A DNA stretch of 64,000 nt from Nitrospirota bacterium (GTDB lineage Bacteria > Nitrospirota > JACRHL01), in NCBI GenBank assembly GCA_016212085.1, contig JACRHL010000023.1, forward strand, positions 31,666 through 95,665, in the 5' to 3' direction. Positions within the stretch are counted from its first letter, which is position 1. Each line of letters begins with the position of its first letter. Shown here piece by piece: positions 26,893-35,910 of the stretch. Both the position numbers and the translations under genes were made by a program. The notes under the pieces were generated by a model, which did not search any database, was not told the origin of the DNA, and saw nothing but the letters and a program-made list of their open reading frames with translations.

Positions 26893-27860
26893 AATCGCCC
26901 CTCCGCACGATAGGCACGTACCAGGTCGCGCACCGTCTGCTCTATACCGATCGGATAGGTGAAGCCCAGATCACCCGTGATGTCGGTGCCATCGTACCAA
27001 GTGGTGTTGGTCAGTTCACGGTATCGGTCTGCGTTGAAGGGCATGCCTCGGCCGACAAGGCGTTGCAGCATGCTGCCGGCTGTCCCGACGGCACCCCCAA
27101 GCCATGCGGGCAGGCGCCGCCGTGGTTCGGGGACGGCAAGTTCACTGGCAATCCAGCTCACCACGTTGGCGAGCCGCGTCGGCGTATTGACGATGTACAC
27201 GGCGCGGTTCGGCCCATGCTGACACGTTGCCACCACGGAGGCTGCCACGTCCTCGACGTTGACGTAATTGACCCACGCATCCCGGGAGCCGAAGTAGGCG
27301 AACCGGCTGGCCTGGATCATCGACATCAACCCGATCAACGGGTAGGACCGTCCCGGCACATGGCCGATCACGTTGGTGGGTTGCACCACCAAGTGTTCGA
27401 TGCCAAGGTGCGGACACAGCCCCGTCACGCAGATCTCGCCGGCGTTCTTGCTCTCCTCGTAGGTGTTGCGCGGAGTTCGGGCATGGTACTTGGTGACCAC
27501 GCCAGCATGTTTGGGAGCCCCATAAACCCCCACACTGCTAAGGTATATGAAGCGGCGCACGCCAGCGTTGGCGGCGGCTTCGACGAGCCGCCTGGTGCCC
27601 GCGTGGTTCACCGCCCACATCCGGGATTCGTCGTGCTTCTCGCCCGCCAGGTGCAGCACCGTGTCCACGCCGTCGGGCAGCACGACACAATGCGAGGCGA
27701 GGTCCAGAGGGACACCCTCCACCGGCGGCGACCCCAACGCGCCAACCGTCCGTCCCGCGGCGATCACCCGTATATCCGGTGCCAGTTCCTGCAACGCGCG
27801 CAGGATGGATGTTCCAAGGAAACCACTGGCGCCCGTGATCAGCAGCGTGCGGGTCAGCAT
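26889..27860 (-). CDS. NAD-dependent nucleotide-sugar epimerase/reductase
   Basis: 323-residue extended SDR: TGASGFLGTSILRAL NAD motif, LHLAGEKHDES, YLSSVGVYG, catalytic TYEESKNAGE (YxxxK), VVQPTNVIGHVPG. Such enzymes in O-antigen loci reduce or epimerise 4-keto intermediates (WbpV/Gne-like); the exact reaction cannot be read from sequence. ATG at 27860, overlapping the upstream Wzy-like gene by 7 bp; the open frame continues to 29198 only as a shadow. Confidence 0.85.
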   Translation of the reverse strand: MLTRTLLITGASGFLGTSILRALQELAPDIRVIAAGRTVGALGSPPVEGVPLDLASHCVVLPDGVDTVLHLAGEKHDESRMWAVNHAGTRRLVEAAANAGVRRFIYLSSVGVYGAPKHAGVVTKYHARTPRNTYEESKNAGEICVTGLCPHLGIEHLVVQPTNVIGHVPGRSYPLIGLMSMIQASRFAYFGSRDAWVNYVNVEDVAASVVATCQHGPNRAVYIVNTPTRLANVVSWIASELAVPEPRRRLPAWLGGAVGTAGSMLQRLVGRGMPFNADRYRELTNTTWYDGTDITGDLGFTYPIGIEQTVRDLVRAYRAEGRL

Positions 27861-29230
27861 ACGACGGGCCTCCTGACACGCGCGCGTTGTGAACGCCACG
27901 AGATGCCGGTGATGCTCAATCCGATCAGGGCGGCGACGAGGCTTTGTTGGGTACTTCCCGCGATGAGCGAGGAGAAGTCCCCCGCGATGCAGCGGAACAG
28001 AAAGCCGACCAGCAGGGCATAGACCATGACCACTGCGGGATCTCCATTGCTGCGGCGCATCCACTGGTGCAAAGCCCCCCACATCCAGCCCCAGAAAAGC
28101 GCGATCAGCACGATGCCCACGGGGCCGAAGTTGAGGTAGGCCTCGGCGAGGAAGAAGAATTGCCGCCCCTCGTTCAGCCCATAGCCCCCACCATAGAAAC
28201 GCTCCATGTACCAGTTCGCCAACGGTAGCGGCCGGTCGGGCAGGATGGCGCCCGGCACAAGGAATACAGGCGCGCGCAGGTAACTGATCCCCATCCAGGG
28301 CGGGGCACTGATTCCCGTCGTGCGCACCATTTGCGGCAGCGTCTCGAAGGGCACGACGAACTCCCCGATGGTGAGGGTGTAGAAGAATCCCTCCGGATTG
28401 TCCGCAAAGCCTCGCTCCGCCGCCAAGGTGCTCTTGGTTGCGAAATCGGCGACGCTTTCGTAGTCGGAACCGCGAATGACACCGACCAGGTTGAGCGTCA
28501 GGAAGATCGCCACGCCGAATGGCACGAAAAACGACCAACGCAGCGGACGCACGCCATGGTGCACGAAAATCAGAGTGACCAGCACGATGTACATCAACAT
28601 GCCGCGGTTGCCGGTGATCAGGTGCATCACCACGTTGCCCAGCAACGCCATGGTGAAAAGCAGCGCGTCGACGCGCGAACGCAGGCGGGCGAAACGCCAC
28701 AGCAGGAACAGCGATGCCACGAACAGCCAGGGGATGCCGACCGCCAGATAGCCGCGCCCGAACGTTTGCTCGCTCGATCTGTAACCGAGCAGCAGAAAGT
28801 TTTGCAGCCCGCCGGACGCCTCCGTGAGGCGGTAGATCAGGAACAGCGAAAATGTAGCCAGCACGAAAAACGCGAGACGGGCATGATCGCGGCGGCTGGG
28901 CATGGGTAGTGGCAGGAACCGGGCGGTTCGCTTCGTCCACGAGCCGTAATAGGCAAACGAGAAGACCGGCAGCGACAGCGCCGCCAGCAGCACCGACGCG
29001 GGCAGGTATGGCAACAGTGTCAACAGGTGCGGCGTCACGTTGCCTGCGATATCGAGCGTGAAACAGGCGCGGATGGGAAGCGGCAACGTGAAAGTTGTCA
29101 GGAAGATAAGGTACTGCCCGATCGGCTCGAACACGCTCGCGCGGCGCAGCACGACGGCATGGACCGCCACGGCGGTGGCCACCGCGACGTAGACCCACAC
29201 GGCCACCACGAGCAAGTCATGGGTGTCCAC
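27854..29230 (-). CDS. O-antigen polymerase (Wzy-like)
   Basis: 458 residues, about 12 predicted membrane helices. A periplasmic loop region rich in aromatic and charged residues (MERFYGGGYGLNEGRQFFFL) lies in the C-terminal half, the usual layout of Wzy polymerases. Sequence conservation in this class is very low, so the call relies on topology and on lying between the flippase and glycosyltransferases. GTG start 1 bp after the Wzx stop. Confidence 0.75.
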   Translation of the reverse strand: MDTHDLLVVAVWVYVAVATAVAVHAVVLRRASVFEPIGQYLIFLTTFTLPLPIRACFTLDIAGNVTPHLLTLLPYLPASVLLAALSLPVFSFAYYGSWTKRTARFLPLPMPSRRDHARLAFFVLATFSLFLIYRLTEASGGLQNFLLLGYRSSEQTFGRGYLAVGIPWLFVASLFLLWRFARLRSRVDALLFTMALLGNVVMHLITGNRGMLMYIVLVTLIFVHHGVRPLRWSFFVPFGVAIFLTLNLVGVIRGSDYESVADFATKSTLAAERGFADNPEGFFYTLTIGEFVVPFETLPQMVRTTGISAPPWMGISYLRAPVFLVPGAILPDRPLPLANWYMERFYGGGYGLNEGRQFFFLAEAYLNFGPVGIVLIALFWGWMWGALHQWMRRSNGDPAVVMVYALLVGFLFRCIAGDFSSLIAGSTQQSLVAALIGLSITGISWRSQRARVRRPVVC

Positions 29231-29231
29231 C

Positions 29232-30539
29232 TCAGGCCTGGCTGCCGCGCCAGCCCCGGCGTATCTGGCCGACGAGGGTGAAATCGCAAAGTTGCGGCGT
29301 CAGTACACTGAGCACCCGCCCTCCCTGCACACGACAATAACCTACCAGCACAACGACGGCGGTGACCGCCGCGACGATGTTGGTGATCCAGGCTGCGGCC
29401 ACGAGTCCATGGCCGGGTATCCACCACACCGCGAGCACGATGCTCACCGCCGCGCTGGCTACCGCCGCGGCCAGTGGATAGCCAGGGCGCCCCTGTCCGG
29501 ACAGTACCTGGCTCAGGATGCGTGGTATCGTCAGCAGCACGACCGACGGCGCAAGGTTTGCGAGCGCGGTGCCGGCGGATGCGTACGCCGGACCAAGCAG
29601 CCAGGCAGCCAACGGCTCGGCGGCAAAGACGATGCCCACGGACAGGGCCAAGCCGATGTATATATTTACACGCAGCATCGTCTCGATCTGGTCATGGTCG
29701 AACATGGGCGAGTTCGATTGTGAAAGTGCGAGCTGGCCGATGGTGCTCGGTAGTAGCAGCAGGGCCTCGAGCAGGAGCAATGCCAGCGTGAAGTAGCCCA
29801 CCTGCTCGGGCGCCGCGTGGAACGAAACGAAAAGCAGCAGGCCACGCATCGCGGTGAAGTGCAGCAGGTTTGACAGGTACGCCAGCCCGCCGTAGCGCAG
29901 CAGGGCATGGATGCGTCCCGCGCCGCGCGTCCCATCCGCGCGGGTTGGCGCGCCGGGCAGCAATGCCAACGCCACTGCAAGCACGCCGGCCAGGGCGATC
30001 GTCTGCGCGCCGATGACCGCCATTTCACCGCCGACGGCGAAACCCGCCCCGAGCACGAAGGGGAGCGGAAGCCCCGAGCGCAATACGTTGACAATGTTCG
30101 CGCGGTCATAACGGTGGCACCCCATCAGAACCGCTGTCGCCTGGGTCACGCCTATCAGCAGCACGCCACTGGCCAGCCCCGCATAGAGTACCGGTGCTGG
30201 TGCCTTGAAGGTACGCTCCAGCCCGACGCCCGCAGGTGTCACTGCAAGGGCTAGACCAACGATCAGGACCAGGAGCCCGACAATGCCCGTAAACCGCACA
30301 TTCAGACGGGTCATTTCGGGAAGTCCCCACCGTCCCGACGCCAGGTGGTAGGTGCTCGCCGGCCCGATCCCGAAGTTGAGCACGATGAATACCCCACTCA
30401 TCACCAGCAGGTACTGAGCGTAATATCCGTTCTCGACCGGCGTGAGCAATCGAGCTGCCACGAAGGCGAGCAGCAGCCCGAGGCCGCCACTGACGAGGGT
30501 TGCCACGCCGGTGGACAGCACATGGCGGCCCTTGATCAT
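29232..30539 (-). CDS. Polysaccharide flippase (Wzx-like, MOP superfamily)
   Basis: 435 residues with about 12 hydrophobic helices and the typical N-terminal pattern GVATLVSGGLGLLLAFVAARLLTP followed by NGYYAQYLL. Expected to move the lipid-linked repeat unit across the inner membrane. The ATG overlaps the wbpE-like stop by 4 bp. Confidence 0.85.
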   Translation of the reverse strand: MIKGRHVLSTGVATLVSGGLGLLLAFVAARLLTPVENGYYAQYLLVMSGVFIVLNFGIGPASTYHLASGRWGLPEMTRLNVRFTGIVGLLVLIVGLALAVTPAGVGLERTFKAPAPVLYAGLASGVLLIGVTQATAVLMGCHRYDRANIVNVLRSGLPLPFVLGAGFAVGGEMAVIGAQTIALAGVLAVALALLPGAPTRADGTRGAGRIHALLRYGGLAYLSNLLHFTAMRGLLLFVSFHAAPEQVGYFTLALLLLEALLLLPSTIGQLALSQSNSPMFDHDQIETMLRVNIYIGLALSVGIVFAAEPLAAWLLGPAYASAGTALANLAPSVVLLTIPRILSQVLSGQGRPGYPLAAAVASAAVSIVLAVWWIPGHGLVAAAWITNIVAAVTAVVVLVGYCRVQGGRVLSVLTPQLCDFTLVGQIRRGWRGSQA

Positions 30540-31681
30540 GGGGGGTAGCTGCCTTCACCAGTGGTAAGGTATCCGCGCTCCAGCCGGGTGCAGCCACCCA
30601 CCAGCGCGTCGATCACATGGCGCACACCATCCTCATCGAGGTCGGCGCTCATCGGCAGGCTCATCACCCGCTCCGCGGCCCAATGGCTGTTGGCTAGGTT
30701 GCCGGAGCGGCAAAGGTGCTGGTAGGCCGGCTGAAGGTCGAGCGAAATGGGGTAGTGCACGGCGGTGGGTATGCCCTGTGCCTTGAGCCTGGCTTGCACC
30801 ATGGCGCGGTCTTCCACCAGTACGGTGAGTTGGGCCCACACGCAGTCCCGATCGGGACGCAAGCTGATCATCCGTGCCGGGGCGGCGCTCCTGAACAGGT
30901 GCTGGCGGTATTTCTCGCCCACTTCTCGGCGGCGCCGGACTTCCCAGTCAAAGCGTTCGAGTTTGGCCAGGACGATGGCACATTGCAGGGTGTCCATGCG
31001 TCCGCCCACGCCAAGGCGCGTGTGGTGGTAGCGCTTGCTCTGGCCGTGTACCCTAATTTCGCGACATGCCTGCGCGAGGGTGTCGTCGCTGGTGAAAATG
31101 GCCCCCCCGTCACCATAACAGCCTAACGGCTTGCTGGGAAAGAAGCTGGTACAGCCGATGGTGGTGAGATTGCAGCTCTTGCGCCCCTTGTATGTTGCAC
31201 CAAAGCTCTGTGCTGCATCCTCGATTACCGGCAGGCCGTGTTGCGAGGCGATGCAATTGATTTCGTCCATGTCAGCCGGTTGACCGTAAAGGGACACGGG
31301 CATGATGGCCCGGGTCTTTGGGGTGATCGCGGACGCGATCTTGCCGGCGTCGATATTGCAGGTGTCCCGCTCGATGTCAATGAACACCGGCGTGGCGCCC
31401 AGCAGGGCGATCACCTCGGCAGTGGCGACAAAGGTGAAGGGTGTGGTGATGACCTCGTCACCGGCCTTGATGCCCAGGGCCATGAGCGAGATGAGCAGCG
31501 CCTCGGTGCCGGACGCGACGGTGACACAATGCCGTGCGCCGGTGTAGGCCGCCAGCCTCTCCTCCAGCTCGTGGACCTCGGGGCCCATGATGTACTGACC
31601 GTGCTCGAGCACCCGATCAATCCGGTTGTGGATGGATACCTTGAGTTCGCGGTACTGGGTTTTAAGGTCGATGAATTCCAT
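30536..31681 (-). CDS. wbpE: UDP-3-keto-GlcNAcA aminotransferase (WbpE-like)
   Basis: PLP-dependent DegT-family enzyme that aminates C3 of UDP-3-keto-GlcNAcA. About 381 residues from MEFIDLKTQYREL (an upstream ATG at 31705 is possible but overlaps wbpD). Motifs: VASGTEALLISLMAL, TTPFTFVATAEVIALLG, IEDAAQSFGA and the PLP-lysine segment TSFFPSKPLGCYGDGGA, characteristic of WbpE/WlbC. Its neighbours wbpA, wbpB and wbpD complete the UDP-GlcNAc(3NAc)A pathway. Confidence 0.9.
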   Translation of the reverse strand: MEFIDLKTQYRELKVSIHNRIDRVLEHGQYIMGPEVHELEERLAAYTGARHCVTVASGTEALLISLMALGIKAGDEVITTPFTFVATAEVIALLGATPVFIDIERDTCNIDAGKIASAITPKTRAIMPVSLYGQPADMDEINCIASQHGLPVIEDAAQSFGATYKGRKSCNLTTIGCTSFFPSKPLGCYGDGGAIFTSDDTLAQACREIRVHGQSKRYHHTRLGVGGRMDTLQCAIVLAKLERFDWEVRRRREVGEKYRQHLFRSAAPARMISLRPDRDCVWAQLTVLVEDRAMVQARLKAQGIPTAVHYPISLDLQPAYQHLCRSGNLANSHWAAERVMSLPMSADLDEDGVRHVIDALVGGCTRLERGYLTTGEGSYPP

Positions 31682-31689
31682 GATGGGTG

Positions 31690-32259
31690 TCAGAGGGGAC
31701 GGCATGCCGTCCCGGCAATGTTGTATTGGGCATCACAGGATGAGCAGGCTTGGGTGCCTGTCGTGCCGGAGAGCTGCACGCCGCATCGGCACATCCAACC
31801 GACGCGGCGGGCGGGCACGCCCAGCATCAGGGCATACGGCACCACATCGCCGGTCACTACCGCCCCGGCGCCAATGAAGGCAAATTCGCCGATTGTATGA
31901 CCACAGACCAGGGTGGCGTTGGCACCGATGGTGACGCCACGCCGGACGAGGGTGCGCCGGTACTCGTGCTTGCGCGACACATGGCTGCGGGGATTGACCA
32001 CATTGGTGAACACCATGCTCGGACCGCAGAAGACATCGTCCTCCAAGGTCACCGCATCGTAGATGGAGACGTTGTTCTGTACCTTCACATTGTTGCCGAT
32101 GACCACGTCGTTGCCGACAAAGACATTCTGACCGAAGGAGCAGTTCTCGCCGATGCGCGCCCCGGCGCACACGTGTGCCCAATGCCAGATGCGGGTGTTG
32201 GCGCCGATGCGGGCACCTGCGTCGACAATGGCCGTTTCATGGGCGGTGTAGCCGGCCAT
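31690..32259 (-). CDS. wbpD: UDP-GlcNAc3NA N-acetyltransferase (WbpD-like)
   Basis: Left-handed beta-helix acetyltransferase for the C3 amino group. 189 residues: long hexapeptide repeat array ([20 protein letters not shown]), [28 protein letters not shown], and [24 protein letters not shown]-terminal extension carries two cysteine pairs (CRC..., CSSC) like a small zinc ribbon, seen in some WbpD relatives. Between wbpB (1-bp gap) and wbpE. Confidence 0.9.
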   Translation of the reverse strand: MAGYTAHETAIVDAGARIGANTRIWHWAHVCAGARIGENCSFGQNVFVGNDVVIGNNVKVQNNVSIYDAVTLEDDVFCGPSMVFTNVVNPRSHVSRKHEYRRTLVRRGVTIGANATLVCGHTIGEFAFIGAGAVVTGDVVPYALMLGVPARRVGWMCRCGVQLSGTTGTQACSSCDAQYNIAGTACRPL

Positions 32260-32260
32260 G

Positions 32261-33313
32261 TCAATATTCCAACGGCAGCGACACGGTGCGCCCGTCGCGG
32301 GCCGACATATACGCGGCGATCAGAACCTCCAGGGATTTCAGGCCTTCCCGGCCGTCGGTTTCGGGCTCGGCCTCGCCGCGCAGCACGTCCACCACATTCT
32401 TGTAGTAAAGGGGATGACCAAAGCCGTACACCGAGGTGGTTTCGTAGTTCGCTGATTTAACCTGCTGGTCATAGTCGCGTTTATCGGCGAACTCCCAGTG
32501 CTGGATTTCGTTGACCGCCACCCCACCGATACGAACCGTGCCCTTCTCGCCCAGGATGGTGATGGAGCCTTCCAGATTCTTCGGGTAGGTTAGCATGGTC
32601 ACGCTCATGGCCCCCAGGGCTCCGCTACGCCACCGGATATTCAGCACCCCGGTGTCCTCGACCTCGATATCGCGGGCGAGTGTCCCGGTCATGGCCTGAA
32701 CGCTGGCCACGGGGCCGATGAGCCAGTCGACCAGGTCCACGTAATGGCTGGCCTGGTTCATGAACGCGCCGCCGTCCAGTTCCCAGGTGCCGCGCCACCG
32801 CGCGGAGTCATAATATTCCTGTGGTCGCGACCAGAACACGTTGATCTGGACCATGTGGATGCGGCCGAAGCGCTTCTCTTCCATGGCCTGCTTGAGCAGC
32901 CGGAGCGTGGCATTGCGGCGGTTCTGCTTCACCACGAAAAGCCGCACGTGGGCCTCGTCACAGGCCCTTACCATGCGCAGCCCATCGCCCCACCGCGTGG
33001 CCATGGGCTTTTCGGTCATGACGTGGACGCCGTTCCTGGCCGCCAGCGCCGCCTGGTCGGGATGCAGGCCACTGGGGGTGCAAAGGGCCACCATGTCGGG
33101 CCTTTCCTTATGGATCATCTCCTCCAGGCGGAGATAGCCCCTGACACGGCATTTCCCCTCATGGGCCGCCAGCACCTTTGGGTCGTTATCACAGACTGCC
33201 ACCAGTTCGAGGCTGTCGGAATGCTTTTCGATGGAACTGAAGTGGTTATTCGATATGCGACCGCAGCCGACGATGCCGATGCGGATTTTTCGATCCTTGA
33301 TCACGGGAAACAT
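32261..33313 (-). CDS. wbpB: UDP-GlcNAcA 3-dehydrogenase (WbpB/WlbA-like)
   Basis: Gfo/Idh/MocA-family oxidoreductase forming the 3-keto sugar from UDP-GlcNAcA. 350 residues: [49 protein letters not shown] (catalytic Lys), [15 protein letters not shown] and [20 protein letters not shown] with the conserved His. Coupled with wbpD. Confidence 0.9.
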   Translation of the reverse strand: MFPVIKDRKIRIGIVGCGRISNNHFSSIEKHSDSLELVAVCDNDPKVLAAHEGKCRVRGYLRLEEMIHKERPDMVALCTPSGLHPDQAALAARNGVHVMTEKPMATRWGDGLRMVRACDEAHVRLFVVKQNRRNATLRLLKQAMEEKRFGRIHMVQINVFWSRPQEYYDSARWRGTWELDGGAFMNQASHYVDLVDWLIGPVASVQAMTGTLARDIEVEDTGVLNIRWRSGALGAMSVTMLTYPKNLEGSITILGEKGTVRIGGVAVNEIQHWEFADKRDYDQQVKSANYETTSVYGFGHPLYYKNVVDVLRGEAEPETDGREGLKSLEVLIAAYMSARDGRTVSLPLEY

Positions 33314-33409
33314 GCTTCACCCCCTTATTGCCGCGGGATCACCCGGGCGACGCGGAAAAAAACTCGAATCAGGCTGCGCTCGGTGGTGTCCATCCGGTTC
33401 ATGCCGACC

Positions 33410-34720
33410 TCATGCCTTCACGACATTGGCCGCTGGCTCCGTATACACTCCCCGGCTGTCCACGATCAACCGGCTGTGCTGTTTGATGAAGGCATAATCG
33501 AACTTGGCGTGATTCGTGGCAATCAGCACGCAATCCGCGGTGGCCAGGATTTCGGGCGTCAGCGTCACGCTTTCCAGATCGAAATCATGCTCTCGCATCT
33601 TGCGGAATTTCGGCACATGTGGGTCGGAATAACTCAACAAAGCTCCCTTGCTGCGGAGGATTTCCATCATCTCCACAGAGGGTGACTCGCGCATGTCGTC
33701 CACGTTCTTTTTGTAAGCGATGCCCAGCACCAGGATACGGCTACCCTTCAATGCCTTGCCGTGCTCGTTGAGGGCGTCGGCCACCTTGCCGACAACCCAT
33801 TCCGGCATGGCGCTGTTGACCTCGCCGGCCAGCTCGATGAAGCGGGTGTGCAGGCCGTATGCCCGCGCCTTCCAGGTGAGGTAGAAGGGGTCGATGGGTA
33901 TGCAGTGCCCACCCAGCCCCGGACCGGGGTAATAGGGCACGAACCCGAAGGGTTTCGTGGCGGCGGCGCGGATCACCTCATGGATGTCGATATCCATGCG
34001 GTCACAGACGATTTTCATTTCGTTCACCAGGCCGATGTTGACGGCACGGTGGATGTTCTCCAGCAGCTTGGTCATTTCCGCAGCCCGGGTGGAACTCACC
34101 GGCACCACCTTGTCGATCACTTGCCCGTAGAGCGCCACCCCCACTTCGCGACAGGCGGGCGTGATGCCGCCGCAGACCTTGGGGATGGTGCGGGTGGTGA
34201 AGAGAGGGTTGCCTGGATCTTCCCGTTCCGGCGAGAACACAAGGAAGATGTCCTGTCCCACTTTCAGGCCCGTGGATTCCAGGCGGGGCAGCAGTTCCTC
34301 GTCCGTGGTGCCGGGGTAGGTGGTGCTTTCCAGGGAGACCACCTGGCCAGGCCGAACATGGGGCACCAGGGAGTCCGTGGTGCCGAGCACGTAGCTCATG
34401 TCCGGCTCGCGGTATTTGTTGAGGGGCGTGGGCACGCAGAGGATCAGCGCATCCGGCTCGCCTGCGCGGGAGAAGTCCGTGGTTGCCTCGAACCCCTTGG
34501 CCACCGCCGAGGCGATGGCCTCGGCGGGGATGTGCTCGATGTAGGTCTTGCCAGCGTTCAGACGGGCGATCTTGGCTTGGTCGATGTCAAAGCCAAGCAC
34601 ACGATAACCAGCCTCCGCATAACGCAACATCAAGGGTAGACCGACATAGCCCAGGCCGACAATCCCGATCAGGGTGGTCTTGCCCTGGAGTTTGCTGATC
34701 AGATTTTCCGTGTAATTCAT
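33410..34720 (-). CDS. wbpA: UDP-GlcNAc 6-dehydrogenase (WbpA-like)
   Basis: Oxidises UDP-GlcNAc to UDP-GlcNAcA, the first committed step to the diacetamido-uronic acid. 436 residues: NAD-binding [54 protein letters not shown], active-site [17 protein letters not shown] (Cys nucleophile), [17 protein letters not shown]. First gene of the long minus-strand polysaccharide operon; a 96-bp gap separates it from wbpB. Confidence 0.94.
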   Translation of the reverse strand: MNYTENLISKLQGKTTLIGIVGLGYVGLPLMLRYAEAGYRVLGFDIDQAKIARLNAGKTYIEHIPAEAIASAVAKGFEATTDFSRAGEPDALILCVPTPLNKYREPDMSYVLGTTDSLVPHVRPGQVVSLESTTYPGTTDEELLPRLESTGLKVGQDIFLVFSPEREDPGNPLFTTRTIPKVCGGITPACREVGVALYGQVIDKVVPVSSTRAAEMTKLLENIHRAVNIGLVNEMKIVCDRMDIDIHEVIRAAATKPFGFVPYYPGPGLGGHCIPIDPFYLTWKARAYGLHTRFIELAGEVNSAMPEWVVGKVADALNEHGKALKGSRILVLGIAYKKNVDDMRESPSVEMMEILRSKGALLSYSDPHVPKFRKMREHDFDLESVTLTPEILATADCVLIATNHAKFDYAFIKQHSRLIVDSRGVYTEPAANVVKA

Positions 34721-34758
34721 GATTCCTGAATCCGTGATCTGTGCGCCCGAAGCTCAGA

Positions 34759-34919
34759 TGGGCACCTCGAAAAAATCTGCCGCGCGGTTCGATGGCTGCG
34801 CCACACGATGATCGATCCCTAGCGCATCACCATGATATATATCGGGTTCCGCGTGGTGTGGTGGCGCCGCTCCGCTCGGGATGCCTTGCACTCGAACCGC
34901 TTGCCAATGGAGGTGCCCC
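34759..34919 (+). repeat. MITE-like repeat, copy 3
   Basis: Inverted ends tgggcacctc (34759-34768) and gaggtgcccc (34910-34919). The core caccatgatatatatcgggt and the following ggtggcgccgctccgctcgg and gccttgcactcg segments closely match copy 5 near 54010-54075. The terminal attaacc motifs are more diverged than in copies 4 and 5. Confidence 0.6.
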
Positions 34920-35150
34920 ACCCCGCCCCAGGTCCAACGTCCAGCGCCCACCGCCGGGAATGATCCACGAACCGCGCCGCCCGGCACATGATCTCATACG
35001 GCCCGTCCTGCTTCGTCAGCGTTCCGCCAGATGGTGAACCGACGCCACGCCACCGGCCAGGTCCACCTGGCCCAGGGAGCGCGGGCAAGCAGTAAGCGCG
35101 CGTCACCGATGCGGGATGCAATCATAGACCATGATGGGGCCTTTTTTCAT

Positions 35151-35296
35151 GGGCACTTCCATTAACCTGCTGCGTGCCCCCGATTGCCGCGCTAAAGTGG
35201 TGCTTGAACCCCCGCCCATCTCCCGGATATGTCTCGGGTTCTCCGCTTAAGTCCGCCTTGCGTTCGGGGCGCTCGCGACGGTTAATGGGGGTGCCC
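35151..35296 (+). repeat. MITE-like repeat, copy 4
   Basis: Inverted ends gggcacttccattaacc (35151-35167) and ggttaatgggggtgccc (35280-35296). The interior holds ctgctgcgtgcccccgattg, ggatatgtctcgggttct, ccgccttgcg and gcgctcgcgacggtt. This is the clearest copy of the family in the same orientation as copies 3 and 5. Confidence 0.65.
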
Positions 35297-35910
35297 TCAT
35301 GTTCCAGGCGGCGGCAGACCGCTCCACGATCGGGGACCATGGACGGCGGCGCCTGTTCCGTGCCCTTTTTCAATGGCCAGTTACGGGTGTGGTGCGCCAA
35401 GGGCGCCGGGATGAAGTGTGTATTGGTGGCTTCCGCCGGGACAACCCGCCACAAGGTGGAAAGATGTGTTTCGCTGGCGGCAACCCGTCCGCGCAACCCG
35501 GCGTTGGCCGGGGCCGTGGATGCGGCCAGCGCATCGGTCTCCTGCATGCCGTCCCACCGGTTCATGGTCGGTATTATAAGGGGGCGCCTCGGATAACCCG
35601 CAGGATTTCCCGTGCATCCGGCAGCGAGGGCATGATCGCCATCGGTGTTCCGCCCCTATCCGACACGCTGGCCTTTCCGCCCGGTTCCGCCGTTGCGGTG
35701 GCATCGTGGCCATCACGCCCGGTTAGGGGGGCGGCGGTTCCAAAAATTAACGGGCGGTGCGTCCTCTCCCCGCCAGGGGGGAGGTCCCTGGGTCCAGCCT
35801 TGGGCCGGAAACGGAGTCACCTCCCTCCACATGGGCCGGTAATTAGGGTAGGATGATCCGCTAACGCGGAGCAGGCGAGGATCTTGCGGACTTTCGAGAG
35901 GGGCATAGTT

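Larger units (their letters stand above)
34721..35910. other. Long intergenic region between divergent polysaccharide operons
   Basis: About 1.2 kb separating wbpA (leftwards) from the export gene (rightwards). It contains two copies of the MITE-like repeat. The remainder has no convincing gene; a minus-strand frame from 35565 with a TATAAT-like hexamer just upstream encodes a peptide I cannot match. It should contain the promoters for both operons, but none stood out clearly. Confidence 0.5.

Noticed and set aside
35122..35565. Candidate gene starting at 35565 near a TATAAT-like hexamer
   Set aside because: The peptide resembles no family, it runs into a MITE-like copy, and its start lacks a good ribosome binding site.
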